Assembly: GCF_041262165.1 (NCBI RefSeq)
Contig: NZ_JBGCBY010000009.1
Span: forward strand, 260,081 to 324,080
Direction of reading: 5' to 3'
Source: Streptacidiphilus sp041262165
Lineage (GTDB): Bacteria; Actinomycetota; Actinomycetes; Streptomycetales; Streptomycetaceae
DNA: 64,000 bases
This document shows positions 1 through 8,653 of this stretch, in pieces (position 1 is the stretch's first letter; every line of letters begins with the position of its first letter). A program made the translations under genes and the position numbers. The notes beneath the pieces are model-generated. The model made no database searches, was not told the origin of the DNA, and was given only the letters and a program-made list of their open reading frames with translations.

Positions 1-470
1 TCGCCGGGGTCCCGTTGATGGCCTGGATCGCGGCCGGCTGCGCGCTGCTGGCCGGGTTGGTCGTCCGGCGAACCACCTTCGGTCGGCAACTGGTGGCCAT
101 CGGCGACAACCGGCAGGCCAGCCGGCTGTCCGGACTACCGGTCCGCCGCGTGCTGATCGCCGTCTACGTGCTCTCCGGCGTGCTGGCCGCCCTGGCCGGG
201 GTGATGATCGTGGGTCACGGCGCCGAGGCCGACCCGGCCAACCAGGGGCTCACCATGGAGCTCAGCGCGATCACCGCGGTCGTGGTCGGCGGCACACCGC
301 TGAGCGGCGGCCGGGTACGAGTGCTGGGCACGGTGGCAGGCGCGCATTTCATGCAGCTGATCGCGGCCGTCCTGACCCAGCACAACGTGCCCGCGTCGTA
401 CACCCAGATCATCGAGGCCGCGATCATCTGCTTCGCGGTCTACGCCTCCCAGGAGCGTGGTACCCGATGA
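1..470 (+). CDS. Sugar ABC transporter permease, RbsC/YtfT-like (5' end outside window)
   Basis: C-terminal part of an inner-membrane permease of the ribose-type ABC importer family. The frame is open to the left edge, so the start lies outside. Visible are hydrophobic segments and the family block around residues IGDNRQASRLSGLPV, followed by the late loop ITAVVVGGTPLSGG that matches the conserved VxxVVxGGTxLxGG motif of RbsC-type permeases. The stop overlaps the next permease start (ATGA), so the two are translationally coupled. Two tandem RbsC-type permeases resemble the YtfT-YjfF pair of galactofuranose importers; that substrate is an inference from gene order. Confidence 0.9.
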   Translation, partial: AGVPLMAWIAAGCALLAGLVVRRTTFGRQLVAIGDNRQASRLSGLPVRRVLIAVYVLSGVLAALAGVMIVGHGAEADPANQGLTMELSAITAVVVGGTPLSGGRVRVLGTVAGAHFMQLIAAVLTQHNVPASYTQIIEAAIICFAVYASQERGTR

Positions 471-1489
471 GCCCCACCGTCCTGCAGCCCACCGCCCTGC
501 CCCCGGACCCCTCCCCCGCGGCCGCGCCCGACCAGGTCCCGCTGCGCGAGCGGGTGGCGTCCCAACTGCAGCGGCGCGGCGCACTGGCAGTGCTGGTGCT
601 GGTGGCCGCCATCGCCTCGGCCACCTCCTCCACCTTCCCGACCTGGTCCAACATCAGCAGCATCCTGGGCAACAACGCCTTCGTGTGGCTGCTCGCCCTC
701 GGCATGACCTTCGTGATCATGACGGGCGGCATCGACCTGTCCGTCGGCTCGATGTACGCCCTCGGCGGCGTCCTGGCCGCCTACGGGGCGCACACCGGCG
801 GCACCTGGCTCGCACTCCTGCTGCCACTCGCGGTCGGAGCCGCCTGGGGGACACTCCAGGGCCTGCTGGTGGCCCGCGCCGGAATGGCACCGTTCATCGT
901 CACCCTGGCCGGACTGCTCGGCGCCCGCGGCCTGCTCCAGGCCCTCACCAACGAAGGCGCCACCACCTACCTGGTGCCGGCGAACTCAGCGTTCCGCAGC
1001 TTCGGCGCCGGCACCTGGACCCCGGTCGTCATCGTCGCGGCGCTCTTCGTCGCCGGTTCCCTCCTACTCACCCGCACCCGCTTCGGCGCCACGCTCACCG
1101 CGCTCGGCGGCAACGAGAACGCCACACGGCTGATGGGACTGCCCGTCGCCCGCACCAAGACACTGGTCTATCTGCTCTCCGGCACCCTCGCCGCCACCGC
1201 CGGCGCTCTCGGCAGCGCCCGACTGGGATCCGGCGTCACCACCATCGGCGTGGGCTACGAACTGACGGCGATCGCCTCAGTCGTCATCGGCGGCACCCTC
1301 CTCACCGGAGGAAGCGGCTCGATCGGCGGCACCCTGAACGGCGTCCTGCTGCTCGCGGTCATCCACAACCTGATCGACCACTACTTCTCGCAGTACGGCT
1401 CAGCGTTCACCGACACCGTCAACGGAGGGTTCCTGGCGCTCGTCGTCCTACTGCAGACCCTGCTGAGCCGAACCCAGCAACTGTCCTGA
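467..1489 (+). CDS. Sugar ABC transporter permease, RbsC/YjfF-like
   Basis: Full-length permease of 340 residues with about eight to ten hydrophobic segments. The family motif MTGGIDLSVGSMYAL sits near residue 87 and VVIGGTLLTGGSGSIGG near residue 270; both are typical of BPD_transp_2 permeases. The ATG overlaps the upstream permease stop by four bases. It probably forms a heterodimeric channel with its neighbour; the ATPase and binding-protein genes are expected upstream, outside the window. A weak GC-rich inverted repeat (GGCAC/GTGCC) follows the stop. The adjoining LacI and GalM modules support a hexose substrate, possibly galactofuranose. Confidence 0.92.
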   Translation: MSPTVLQPTALPPDPSPAAAPDQVPLRERVASQLQRRGALAVLVLVAAIASATSSTFPTWSNISSILGNNAFVWLLALGMTFVIMTGGIDLSVGSMYALGGVLAAYGAHTGGTWLALLLPLAVGAAWGTLQGLLVARAGMAPFIVTLAGLLGARGLLQALTNEGATTYLVPANSAFRSFGAGTWTPVVIVAALFVAGSLLLTRTRFGATLTALGGNENATRLMGLPVARTKTLVYLLSGTLAATAGALGSARLGSGVTTIGVGYELTAIASVVIGGTLLTGGSGSIGGTLNGVLLLAVIHNLIDHYFSQYGSAFTDTVNGGFLALVVLLQTLLSRTQQLS

Positions 1490-1568
1490 CCCTCCCCGGC
1501 ACAGGCCCGTGCCCCGGAGAGCCCATCCGCCGGCGCGAAGCCCGGCCGACACGAGGAAAGCCAGCGCC

Positions 1569-3791
1569 GTGGGCGTGAGCCTCAAGGATGTCGCGCTCCG
1601 CGCGGGCGTCTCTGCAAAAACCGTCTCGAACGTGGTGAACAACTACCCGCACATCAGCTCCAAGACCCGCGACCGCGTACAACGCGCCATCGACGAACTC
1701 GGCTACCACCCGAACCTGACAGCACGTCACCTGCGCAGAGGACGCACCGGAATCATCACGCTCGCAGTCCCCGAACTGGGCAATCCCTACTTCGCCGACC
1801 TGGCCGGCGCCGTCATCGACGCCGCCGCCCAGCACGACCACACCGTGCTCCTGGACCACACCGCAGGACTGCGTGAGCGCGAAGTCCTGGTCTCCAGAGG
1901 ATTCCGCTCCCACATGATCGACGGCCTGATCCTCAGTCCGATCCAACTGGAGAACGAGGACCTGCGCACACGCCCCGACGGACCGCCACTGGTCCTGCTG
2001 GGCGAGCGCGAGTACGACGCCCCCTACGACCACATCGCCATCGACAACGTCGCCGCGGCACGCACCGCCGTGCGGCACCTGCTCGACCTGGGGCGCCGCC
2101 GCATCGCCTTCCTCGGCGCCCGCCGTGAAAGCGCCCGCCAGCCTGCCCACCTGCGGCTGCGCGGCTGGCGCGAAGAGATCAAAGCAGCGGGCGGAACACC
2201 CGAGGAGTCCCTGGTCGTCGCCACCGCAGGCTACGACCGCCGCGACGGCGCAGCGGCGATGACCGAACTGCTCGCGCGCACGGACCCGCCCGACGCCGTC
2301 TTCGCCTACAACGACCTGGTCGCGCTCGGCGCGATGCGGGTACTCGCGGAGCGCGGGCTGCGGATCCCCGAGGACATCGCCGTGGTGGGCTTCGACGACA
2401 TAGAGGAGGGACGCTACGCGGCCGTCTCGCTGACCACGGTCGCCCCGGACAAGACCGCCATCGCCAGGCTCGCCGTGGACTGCCTGGTCGAGCGGATCGC
2501 CGCCGGCGACTCGCTGCCCCGGCCGATGCCCCGACGCATCCTGCCCGGTCACCGACTCGTCGTGCGCGAGTCCACCAACGGCCGCACGGCCCCCATCCGC
2601 TCACCGCCCGCGGCGCCGACCACCCCGCCGAGCGCGCCAAGGGCCTCAGCAGCCCGGACCAATCCCGTCACCCCCAGGACCCCGAGGACCCGCATGCCAC
2701 GCCCAACCCTGGACCGCACCGCGTTCGCCAAGGCTCCCGACGGCAGTGCCGTCGACCGCTGGACGCTGGACAACGGACGCGGCGTCCTCGCCGAGGTGCT
2801 GACCTACGGTGCGACTCTGCACAGCCTTCAGGTGCCCGACCCCAAAGGACCGGTGGACTCCGTCGTGCTGACGCTGCCGACTCTTGCGGACTACGCCCAG
2901 CGCAGCCCCTACTTCGGCGCCGTGATCGGCCGCTACGCCAACCGCATCGACCGGGGTCGGTTCAGCCTCGACGGGCACAGCCACCGGCTACCGGTCAACG
3001 ACCGCGGACACACGCTGCACGGCGGCCCGCAGGGGTTCCACCACCGCGTGTGGCGTGCCCAACCCGAACCCGCCGGCCGGAACGGCGCCGTGTCACTCGG
3101 GCTCTCGTTGACCAGCCGCCACGGCGACATGGGCTTCCCCGGCACTCTCGTCGTCTCGGTCACCTACACCCTCGACCGGCACGGAAACCTGCGTCTGCAC
3201 TACACCGCCCGCACCGACCGGCCCACCGTCGTCAACCTCACCCACCACGCCTACTTCAACCTCGCCGGCGCCGGCGCCGGTGACATCCTCGGCCACACCC
3301 TGGCCCTGGACGCGGACGCCTACCTGCCCGTCACCGCGGACGCCATCCCGCACGGCACGGCGACGCCCACTGCCGGAACGCCCTTCGACTTCGCCGAACC
3401 GCGCGCGATCGGCACACGGATGACCGAAGACGATCCGCAGGTGCGGGCCGCGGGCGGCTACGACCACTGCTGGGTCCTGACCGAACCGCCGACCGAGTCC
3501 CTGCTGCGCCGCGCCGCCCGGCTCGCGGACCCGGGCAGCGGCCGCCGCATGGAGGTGTGGACCACCGAACCGGGCATCCAGGTCTACACCGGCAACGCCC
3601 TCGACGGCACACTGCGCAGCCCCGCGGGCAAGCCCTACGAGCGACACGGAGCGATCTGCCTGGAGACCCAGCACTTCCCCGACTCGCCGAACCGGCCCGA
3701 CTTCCCCAGCACGGTGCTGCGGCCCGGTGCCACGTTCCGCAGCGCCACCGAGTTCCGCTTCCCGCACCTGCCGGGCCCGCGACTCCTTTGA
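1569..3791 (+). CDS. LacI-family regulator fused in frame to aldose 1-epimerase (GalM)
   Basis: One uninterrupted 740-codon frame with two modules. Residues about 1-338 are a complete LacI/GalR repressor: N-terminal helix-turn-helix (SLKDVALRAGVSAKTVSNVV) and a periplasmic-binding-like effector domain ending near VVREST. Residues about 340-375 are a Pro/Thr/Ala-rich linker. Residues 376-740 are a GalM mutarotase with the catalytic His region NLTHHAYFNL and the Glu region CLETQHFPD. The GTG at 1569 follows GAGGAAAG; an ATG at 1509 in the same frame lacks family support. LacI and GalM are normally separate proteins, so either this is a genuine sugar-sensing fusion or the LacI stop has been lost. 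An internal ribosome site at 2684 could give free GalM. Confidence 0.85.
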   Translation: MGVSLKDVALRAGVSAKTVSNVVNNYPHISSKTRDRVQRAIDELGYHPNLTARHLRRGRTGIITLAVPELGNPYFADLAGAVIDAAAQHDHTVLLDHTAGLREREVLVSRGFRSHMIDGLILSPIQLENEDLRTRPDGPPLVLLGEREYDAPYDHIAIDNVAAARTAVRHLLDLGRRRIAFLGARRESARQPAHLRLRGWREEIKAAGGTPEESLVVATAGYDRRDGAAAMTELLARTDPPDAVFAYNDLVALGAMRVLAERGLRIPEDIAVVGFDDIEEGRYAAVSLTTVAPDKTAIARLAVDCLVERIAAGDSLPRPMPRRILPGHRLVVRESTNGRTAPIRSPPAAPTTPPSAPRASAARTNPVTPRTPRTRMPRPTLDRTAFAKAPDGSAVDRWTLDNGRGVLAEVLTYGATLHSLQVPDPKGPVDSVVLTLPTLADYAQRSPYFGAVIGRYANRIDRGRFSLDGHSHRLPVNDRGHTLHGGPQGFHHRVWRAQPEPAGRNGAVSLGLSLTSRHGDMGFPGTLVVSVTYTLDRHGNLRLHYTARTDRPTVVNLTHHAYFNLAGAGAGDILGHTLALDADAYLPVTADAIPHGTATPTAGTPFDFAEPRAIGTRMTEDDPQVRAAGGYDHCWVLTEPPTESLLRRAARLADPGSGRRMEVWTTEPGIQVYTGNALDGTLRSPAGKPYERHGAICLETQHFPDSPNRPDFPSTVLRPGATFRSATEFRFPHLPGPRLL
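2684..2696 (+). promoter_or_regulatory. Possible internal ribosome site and ATG for free GalM
   Basis: GAGGA at 2684-2688 lies five bases before an in-frame ATG at 2694, exactly where GalM homology begins after the Pro/Thr linker. This would let the epimerase be made separately as well as in the LacI fusion. It is a sequence-based inference only. Confidence 0.45.
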
Positions 3792-3832
3792 CCGGTCGCT
3801 TACGGGCTGCCGATGTCACGCCCCGCTGTGAC

Positions 3833-3884
3833 GACCGGCTGTGCTGATCGGCTGTGCTGACCGGCGGTGATGATCGGCCGTTGT
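3833..3884. repeat. 13-bp tandem repeat, four units
   Basis: Four imperfect 13-bp units with consensus GAyCGGCtGTGyT fill the 98-bp gap between the converging LacI-GalM and LacI genes: 3833-3845, 3846-3858, 3859-3871 and 3872-3884. No stem typical of a terminator was seen here. Confidence 0.75.
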
Positions 3885-3889
3885 GATGT

Positions 3890-4924
3890 TCAGCCGCGAC
3901 GGCTGCTCTCGCGCACCACGATGCGGTACCCGGGCGTGATCATCCGGCTGGGTCCGTCGTAGACGTTCTCGACCCGCTCCAGCAGGCAGTTCACCGCGAG
4001 CTCAGCGATCCGGCGCTTGTCCGGCGCCACCGTGGTCAGCGAGGGGATCGCGTACTCGGCCTCCTCCACATCGTCGAAGCCGGCCAGCGCGATGTCCTCG
4101 GGGATACGCAGACCGGCCTCGTGCGCGGCGCGCATCGCACCCAGCGCCAGCAGGTCGTTGAAGCAGAAGACAGCGTCAGGTCGCTCGGGAAGCTTCAGCA
4201 GGCGGCGCATGGCCGCCGCTCCGTCAGGGCGGAAGTAGGCGCGCACCGGAGGGAACAGCGACGCGTCCACCGGCTGTCCGGCCTCCTCCAGCGCCTGGGT
4301 GTAGCCGAGCAGACGCTGCTGGGCCGTCGCTCTGGGGTAGGGGTCCTGCCAGCCGATCGCACCGATCCGGCGGTGACCCTGTTCGACCAGGTGCCGGGTG
4401 ATGTCACGGGCCGCCGAAACGTTGTCGATGTGCACCCGGTCGGCCACCGGCCCCAGATCGGCCTCTCCCAGCAGGACCAGCGGGATCTGCCGCCCTCGGG
4501 CGAGCAGTTCGGCCTGGTCCAGGCCCAGCGGGCTGAGGATCACACCGTCGATCATGGGGTCGCCAAGACCGGAGGCGATCCTCAACTCCGCCGCGGGGTC
4601 ACCACCGGTGTCGTCCATGAGCACGGTGCACCGGTGCCGGCGCGCCGCGGCGATCACCTCCACCGCGAGCTCGGCGAAGTACGGGGACGGCAGTTCGGGG
4701 AACGCGAGCGCGATCACGCCACTGCGACCGGTCCGCAACCGGCGCGCCGTCACATTGGGCTGGTAGCCCAGGACGTCGATGGCCCGCTGCACCCGCGCCC
4801 GGGTCTCCTCCGCCACCTGGACGGAGCCGTTGACGACGTTCGAGACGGTCTTCACCGAGACCCCGGCAGCCTCGGCTACGTCCTTGAGCCGAGGCGCCAC
4901 TGGACCGGCGCTCTCTGCGACCAT
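3890..4924 (-). CDS. LacI-family transcriptional regulator
   Basis: Regulator of 344 residues. The N-terminal helix-turn-helix (RLKDVAEAAGVSVKTVSNVV) is followed by a sugar-binding domain with the family blocks ALAFPELPSPYFAEL and DAVFCFNDLLALGAM. It closely resembles the LacI part of the neighbouring fusion protein (same ...KTVSNVVN..., ...YQPNVTARRLRTGRSG... and FDDxEExxYAxxSLTTVAPDK stretches), so the two look like paralogues. It converges on the fusion gene. An AACGTT-centred palindrome 59-72 bp upstream of its ATG is a likely operator, implying autoregulation; the same core occurs upstream of the secreted enzyme gene. Confidence 0.93.
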   Translation of the reverse strand: MVAESAGPVAPRLKDVAEAAGVSVKTVSNVVNGSVQVAEETRARVQRAIDVLGYQPNVTARRLRTGRSGVIALAFPELPSPYFAELAVEVIAAARRHRCTVLMDDTGGDPAAELRIASGLGDPMIDGVILSPLGLDQAELLARGRQIPLVLLGEADLGPVADRVHIDNVSAARDITRHLVEQGHRRIGAIGWQDPYPRATAQQRLLGYTQALEEAGQPVDASLFPPVRAYFRPDGAAAMRRLLKLPERPDAVFCFNDLLALGAMRAAHEAGLRIPEDIALAGFDDVEEAEYAIPSLTTVAPDKRRIAELAVNCLLERVENVYDGPSRMITPGYRIVVRESSRRG

Positions 4925-4982
4925 GGAATGGGCCCTCCCGTCGTGCGACGCCGAGGGCGCGCGAGGTGGCCACCGGACATCG

Positions 4983-4996
4983 TTCCAACGTTAGAA
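4983..4996. promoter_or_regulatory. LacI-type operator, TTCCAACGTTAGAA
   Basis: Near-perfect palindrome (TTCyAACGTTrGAA) with the central CG expected of LacI/GalR operators. It lies upstream of the LacI gene that starts at 4924. A second site with the same AACGTT core is at 7906. Confidence 0.6.
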
Positions 4997-5069
4997 TACC
5001 GGCTCCCAGCCAAACGATGCCTGCCCGGTCGGCTCACCCTACGGGGCGACCGGGCAGCGACGTGTGGGT

Positions 5070-7700
5070 TCACACAAAGCGCCACAGATGGTCGGTGGTC
5101 CCGTTGTCGCTCCACTGGGTGACCTGGGCACCGTCCTGCAGGGACATGCCGCTCACAGCCAGGACCTTGCCGCTGTGCAGGTTGGCGATCTTCGTCCAGC
5201 CACCGCCGGCGTCGACCAGCCGCCACAGGTGGTCCGGGGTGCCGTTGTCCTGGTACTGCTGGACGAAGGCACCGTCAGCGGTGCTCTGGTTGTTGACCGC
5301 GAGCACCTTGCCGCTGTTGCGGTTGGCGATCCGTACCGTGCCGTCGCCGTTGTCGACGATCGCCCACAGGTGGTCGACGGTGCCGTTGTCGCTCCACTGG
5401 GTGACGTTGGCGCTGTCGGCCAGGGACATGCCCGAGACGGCCAGGAGTTTGCCCGAGTTCTGGTTCTGGATGCGGTGCCAGGTGACGGTGTCGGCGGCCG
5501 GGGGAAGCAGCAGGGCGAAGACGCCGCCGACGACCGGGCGGTCGGCGAAGCCCTGCCGGGCGGCGGTGGGCACGTCGTAGAAGTCGGTGAACGGCACCCG
5601 CGTCGCGGTGGCGTTGGCGAAGTTGTAGACGCCGTTGATGAGCATGTCGCGGGCGCCGGTCTGCGCGGAGAGCCAGGCGGCTGTCCAGATCTCCCAGTCG
5701 GCCTTGGTGTAGATGTTGCGGGGGTCGAGTTGGACGCCGTAGGGCGCGATGGCCTTGGCCTGGTACCAGGCCGCTTCCTGGGCGGCGACGCCGGTGGGGA
5801 TCAGGTTCAGCCCCAGCAGCCGGTCGGGGAACCCGTTGTACTTCAGGGACCAGGTGCCGTCCTGGTCGTAGGCGAGCTTTTGATGGGTCCCGGAGGAGTC
5901 CTGGGACTTGCTCACCCACTGGCTGATGTACCCGAAGGCGAGCGAGCGGTAGTGGCCGGAGTCAGCTGTGTTGCCTGCGGCGGCCGCGATGACGCTCATC
6001 GCGCCGATGCCGACCATGCCCTTGAGGGCGAGGTTGGTGCTGTGGGCGATCTCCCCGTTGAAGTCGTCGGTCGTGTTCTGGTAGACGGGGTCCAGGGTGT
6101 TGGCGACCAGGTACTCCGCCCATTGCCGCAGGAGAGGGTAGTGGGCCTGGGCGAAGGCGGTGCCGCCCGCCGAGGGCAGCCGCTGGACCAGGGCTGCCAC
6201 CATGATCAGCATGTTGCCCGTCTCCTCGACGGGCATGGCCTCCGTGTCGGCGCTGGGCGGACCGGACGCGTTGGGGTAGTGCCAGCCCATGTCGTGCTGC
6301 GCGAAGGGCTCGCTGGCGGGCCGGTTGGTGTCCGCGGGGTACTGCAGCAACGGCTCCAGCAGCAGTTGCAGGTAGGCGGGCGAGAGGTAGAGGTAGGCCG
6401 GGAACGCGGGGTAGGTGACGTCCACCGTGGAGACGTTGCCGTCCGAGGAGATCTCCTTGAGGAACACCCACGGGGCCCCGTTCCGGTTCACCAGTTCGGT
6501 GCCGGCGACGGCCTGACGCAGTGCCAGTACGCACAGCGCCGCGTAGTTCGGGCCGGCCGCGCCACCGGCTGCCGTGGCCGCGTTCTGGATCTGCTGGTCC
6601 AGCGCGGTCGCCGCACTCAGCGCACCGGGGTAGTCGCTGAAGAACCAGTCCAGCATGCCGGGCCAGGAGCTCCAGTAGTTGGTCCACCAGGCGGGGAGGT
6701 TGGTGCCGAGGTAGCTGACCGCAGGGCTCCGTACGTGCCCGACCGCGATCTGGAACTGCGCCGAGGCGGCGCCGGCGGTGACCGTGCCCAGGTTGCGGTT
6801 CAGGCCCAGGACGGGCCAGGCGTTGTCGATGGCCCGGGGCGGCCCGCTGTCGGCGGTGTTCGCGAGCGCGCCCTGGCCCACCGTCGCGCCGCGTACCACG
6901 GTGTCCTGGCCGATCTGCCAGCTGAGTCCGCTCGCGCTCGGCGTCGCGAACACCACGGTTCCCCAGGATGCCTGGTCCCCGTACTCGGACAGCACGGTGG
7001 GGCTGTTCGGGGTGAAGCTCAGCGCGAGGCTCCCCGCAGGGGTCGTCGTCTTCGACCAGGTGACCAGTTGGCTGTCGTCGCCGTGCGCCCACTCGGCGGA
7101 GATGTCCAGGTGCAGATCCACCGTGTGGGAGCCGCCGTCGGCGCTGGCGGCCTGCATGGTGACATAGCTGAACGGCAGGCACTGGCGCTGCAGATTTCCC
7201 AGGTCCACCGGAGAGAAGAAGGTGACCGTCAGGGTGACCCCGCCCCCGCTGAGGGTGTAAATCGAACGGGTGGCGGTGACCTGCAGCGATACCTGCGTCA
7301 TGGTGTTGGGCACGACCGCGCTGGACGGTGCTCCGGCGAAGGTGTAGCTCGCGCCGTCGATCCGGGCGATCCCGCAGAACGCCGTGGTCCGCCCGTTCCA
7401 GAACGATGCCCACGTGCCGGTCAGCGTGTCCGAAGCCTGCCAGACGCTCAGGTACGGAGAGCGGACCGCCAGCGGCGTGGCTGGAGGGCGAAGCGGGCTG
7501 AACGTACTGGCGGCCGGAACGGCGCTGGTCCGGGTGGCCGCCCGGGCGGAAGAGGGCAGGACGCCTGCCGCACCAGCAGTCAGCGCGGTCAGGGCGGTCC
7601 AGCGCAACAGGTCGCGACGCGAGGCGGTGCGGCAGGGGTCCGCCGGCTCGGCCGGTGGCCAGTGGGAGGAGTGCGGCTCGTGCGGTAAGGGGGAGGACAT
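5070..7700 (-). CDS. Tat-exported GtaA-like (DUF5127/DUF4965) protein with ricin-type lectin domain
   Basis: Large secreted protein of 876 residues. The N-terminus carries a twin-arginine signal (SRRDLLRW, hydrophobic stretch, ARA cleavage-like site). Residues about 65-735 match the glutaminase A family: an N-terminal beta domain, then an alpha-barrel domain with the hallmark stretches AQHDMGWHYPNASG and MPVEETGNMLIM. The last 135 or so residues contain three beta-trefoil repeats (NQNSGKLLAVSGMS..., NRNSGKVLAVNNQS..., NLHSGKVLAVSGMS...), a ricin B/CBM13-like carbohydrate-binding module. Fungal relatives are described as glutaminases, but the lectin and the sugar-importer/LacI neighbourhood point to a polysaccharide-related substrate. 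A LacI-type operator lies 206 bp upstream. Confidence 0.85.
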   Translation of the reverse strand: MSSPLPHEPHSSHWPPAEPADPCRTASRRDLLRWTALTALTAGAAGVLPSSARAATRTSAVPAASTFSPLRPPATPLAVRSPYLSVWQASDTLTGTWASFWNGRTTAFCGIARIDGASYTFAGAPSSAVVPNTMTQVSLQVTATRSIYTLSGGGVTLTVTFFSPVDLGNLQRQCLPFSYVTMQAASADGGSHTVDLHLDISAEWAHGDDSQLVTWSKTTTPAGSLALSFTPNSPTVLSEYGDQASWGTVVFATPSASGLSWQIGQDTVVRGATVGQGALANTADSGPPRAIDNAWPVLGLNRNLGTVTAGAASAQFQIAVGHVRSPAVSYLGTNLPAWWTNYWSSWPGMLDWFFSDYPGALSAATALDQQIQNAATAAGGAAGPNYAALCVLALRQAVAGTELVNRNGAPWVFLKEISSDGNVSTVDVTYPAFPAYLYLSPAYLQLLLEPLLQYPADTNRPASEPFAQHDMGWHYPNASGPPSADTEAMPVEETGNMLIMVAALVQRLPSAGGTAFAQAHYPLLRQWAEYLVANTLDPVYQNTTDDFNGEIAHSTNLALKGMVGIGAMSVIAAAAGNTADSGHYRSLAFGYISQWVSKSQDSSGTHQKLAYDQDGTWSLKYNGFPDRLLGLNLIPTGVAAQEAAWYQAKAIAPYGVQLDPRNIYTKADWEIWTAAWLSAQTGARDMLINGVYNFANATATRVPFTDFYDVPTAARQGFADRPVVGGVFALLLPPAADTVTWHRIQNQNSGKLLAVSGMSLADSANVTQWSDNGTVDHLWAIVDNGDGTVRIANRNSGKVLAVNNQSTADGAFVQQYQDNGTPDHLWRLVDAGGGWTKIANLHSGKVLAVSGMSLQDGAQVTQWSDNGTTDHLWRFV

Positions 7701-7842
7701 GGGTGGCCTTCCTCGCTGGGCAGGGCGGCGGCTGGGTGGGGGGCGTCGATGGAGGTGTGGGGAGCGCGGATCACAGGGTGCAGCGCATGCTGCCTGAGCT
7801 GCGCGGCCGCAGCACGGGGCGTGGCGGCTGTGGGCACGGGGC

Positions 7843-7901
7843 CACTCGGGCTACTCGGGCACTCGGGCTACTCGGGTACTCGGGCTACTCGGGTACTCGG
7901 G
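7843..7901. repeat. Tandem ACTCGGG repeat, seven copies, 8/9-bp alternating period
   Basis: Seven copies of ACTCGGG separated alternately by one or two bases (17-bp double period) lie between the LacI-type operator at 7906 and the start codon at 7700 of the secreted enzyme. They would fall in its 5' leader if transcription starts near the operator. Confidence 0.8.
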
Positions 7902-7905
7902 CTAC

Positions 7906-7917
7906 TACAACGTTGTA
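7906..7917. promoter_or_regulatory. LacI-type operator, TACAACGTTGTA
   Basis: Perfect 12-bp palindrome with the AACGTT core, upstream of the Tat-exported enzyme gene. It shares its core with the palindrome at 4983, which suggests control by one of the two LacI regulators. Confidence 0.6.
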
Positions 7918-8653
7918 ATGGCTCGTCCATATTGAGGCACCCGTACCGACGGACCGTCAAGATGCGTGCAGCAAACGGGCTCACCAGGGTGATGTGCGGC
8001 GAGGTCGCCCAGGGCCGCCCCGAGCACCCGGTTGCCGCTGCCGAACGCGTCGCTCGACCGGCCCACCGCGCGGCGACACGCGCGGAGCCCACCGGCATCA
8101 CACACCTGACGGCCCGTCTTGCGCATCCTTGTCACATGCCCCGAGGACGCCGAATCCGCCGCCGCGCCAGGAACCTGACCCCGCAGCCGGCCGCCCCCAT
8201 CGCTGCGTTCGGAGAGGAGCCGGCCCCCGAGGACCTGGTCCCCGATGTATTCCCCGCACCGGTCGACCCCGCGCCCCTTGCCGCCGCGCCCACCGACTCC
8301 CCCTGCTGCCAGCCCCAGCGGGAGCGGCACCTGCAAGGCGACACAGTGGTGATCCTGACTACCCACCAGCCCCGGTGCCCGGTCTGGTCAGCCCGCTGAT
8401 GTCCATCGTCGGCAACCGGCAACGTGAGACCGTCCTCCACGTCGCCTGTCAGGGGCAGCCTCCCTCGCACCGCCTCGTCTGACGCCGGGCTGCCTGCTGC
8501 GGTCGAGCCACCATCGCCCGGATCGAGGACAGACGCAGTGAACCACCGCACGCCACATCCCATGGGCTCCGCCGCGCAGCGGCGCACCGCGCCTGGCAGA
8601 GCGGCCGTCGCCACCGACGAGGGCGCTCACCGCCGGATGTCGGGAGGGACGTC
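7918..8653. other. Gene-poor spacer, about 735 bp
   Basis: No convincing gene was found. The best candidate is an 87-codon frame from an ATG at 8136 to 8399, Pro/Ala-rich, without a recognisable ribosome site or family. Both strands show the overlapping open frames usual for very GC-rich DNA. A GGGAGGG ribosome site at the right end belongs to the DedA gene. Confidence 0.4.

Noticed and set aside
135..584. Minus-strand frame under the first permease pair
   Set aside because: Arg/Gly/Ala-rich shadow of two well-supported permease genes.
5064..7688. An 874-codon open frame on the plus strand
   Set aside because: It is antisense to the exported GtaA-like protein, which has clear signal, domain and repeat structure; the plus-strand translation is Val/Gly/Arg-rich with no family, as expected for high-GC shadow frames.
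7843..7901. Repeat arrays considered as CRISPR
   Set aside because: Units are 7-17 bp with no unique spacers and no cas genes; these are simple tandem repeats.
8136..8399. 87-codon plus-strand frame
   Set aside because: Pro/Ala-rich without ribosome site, start conservation or family; not listed as a gene.
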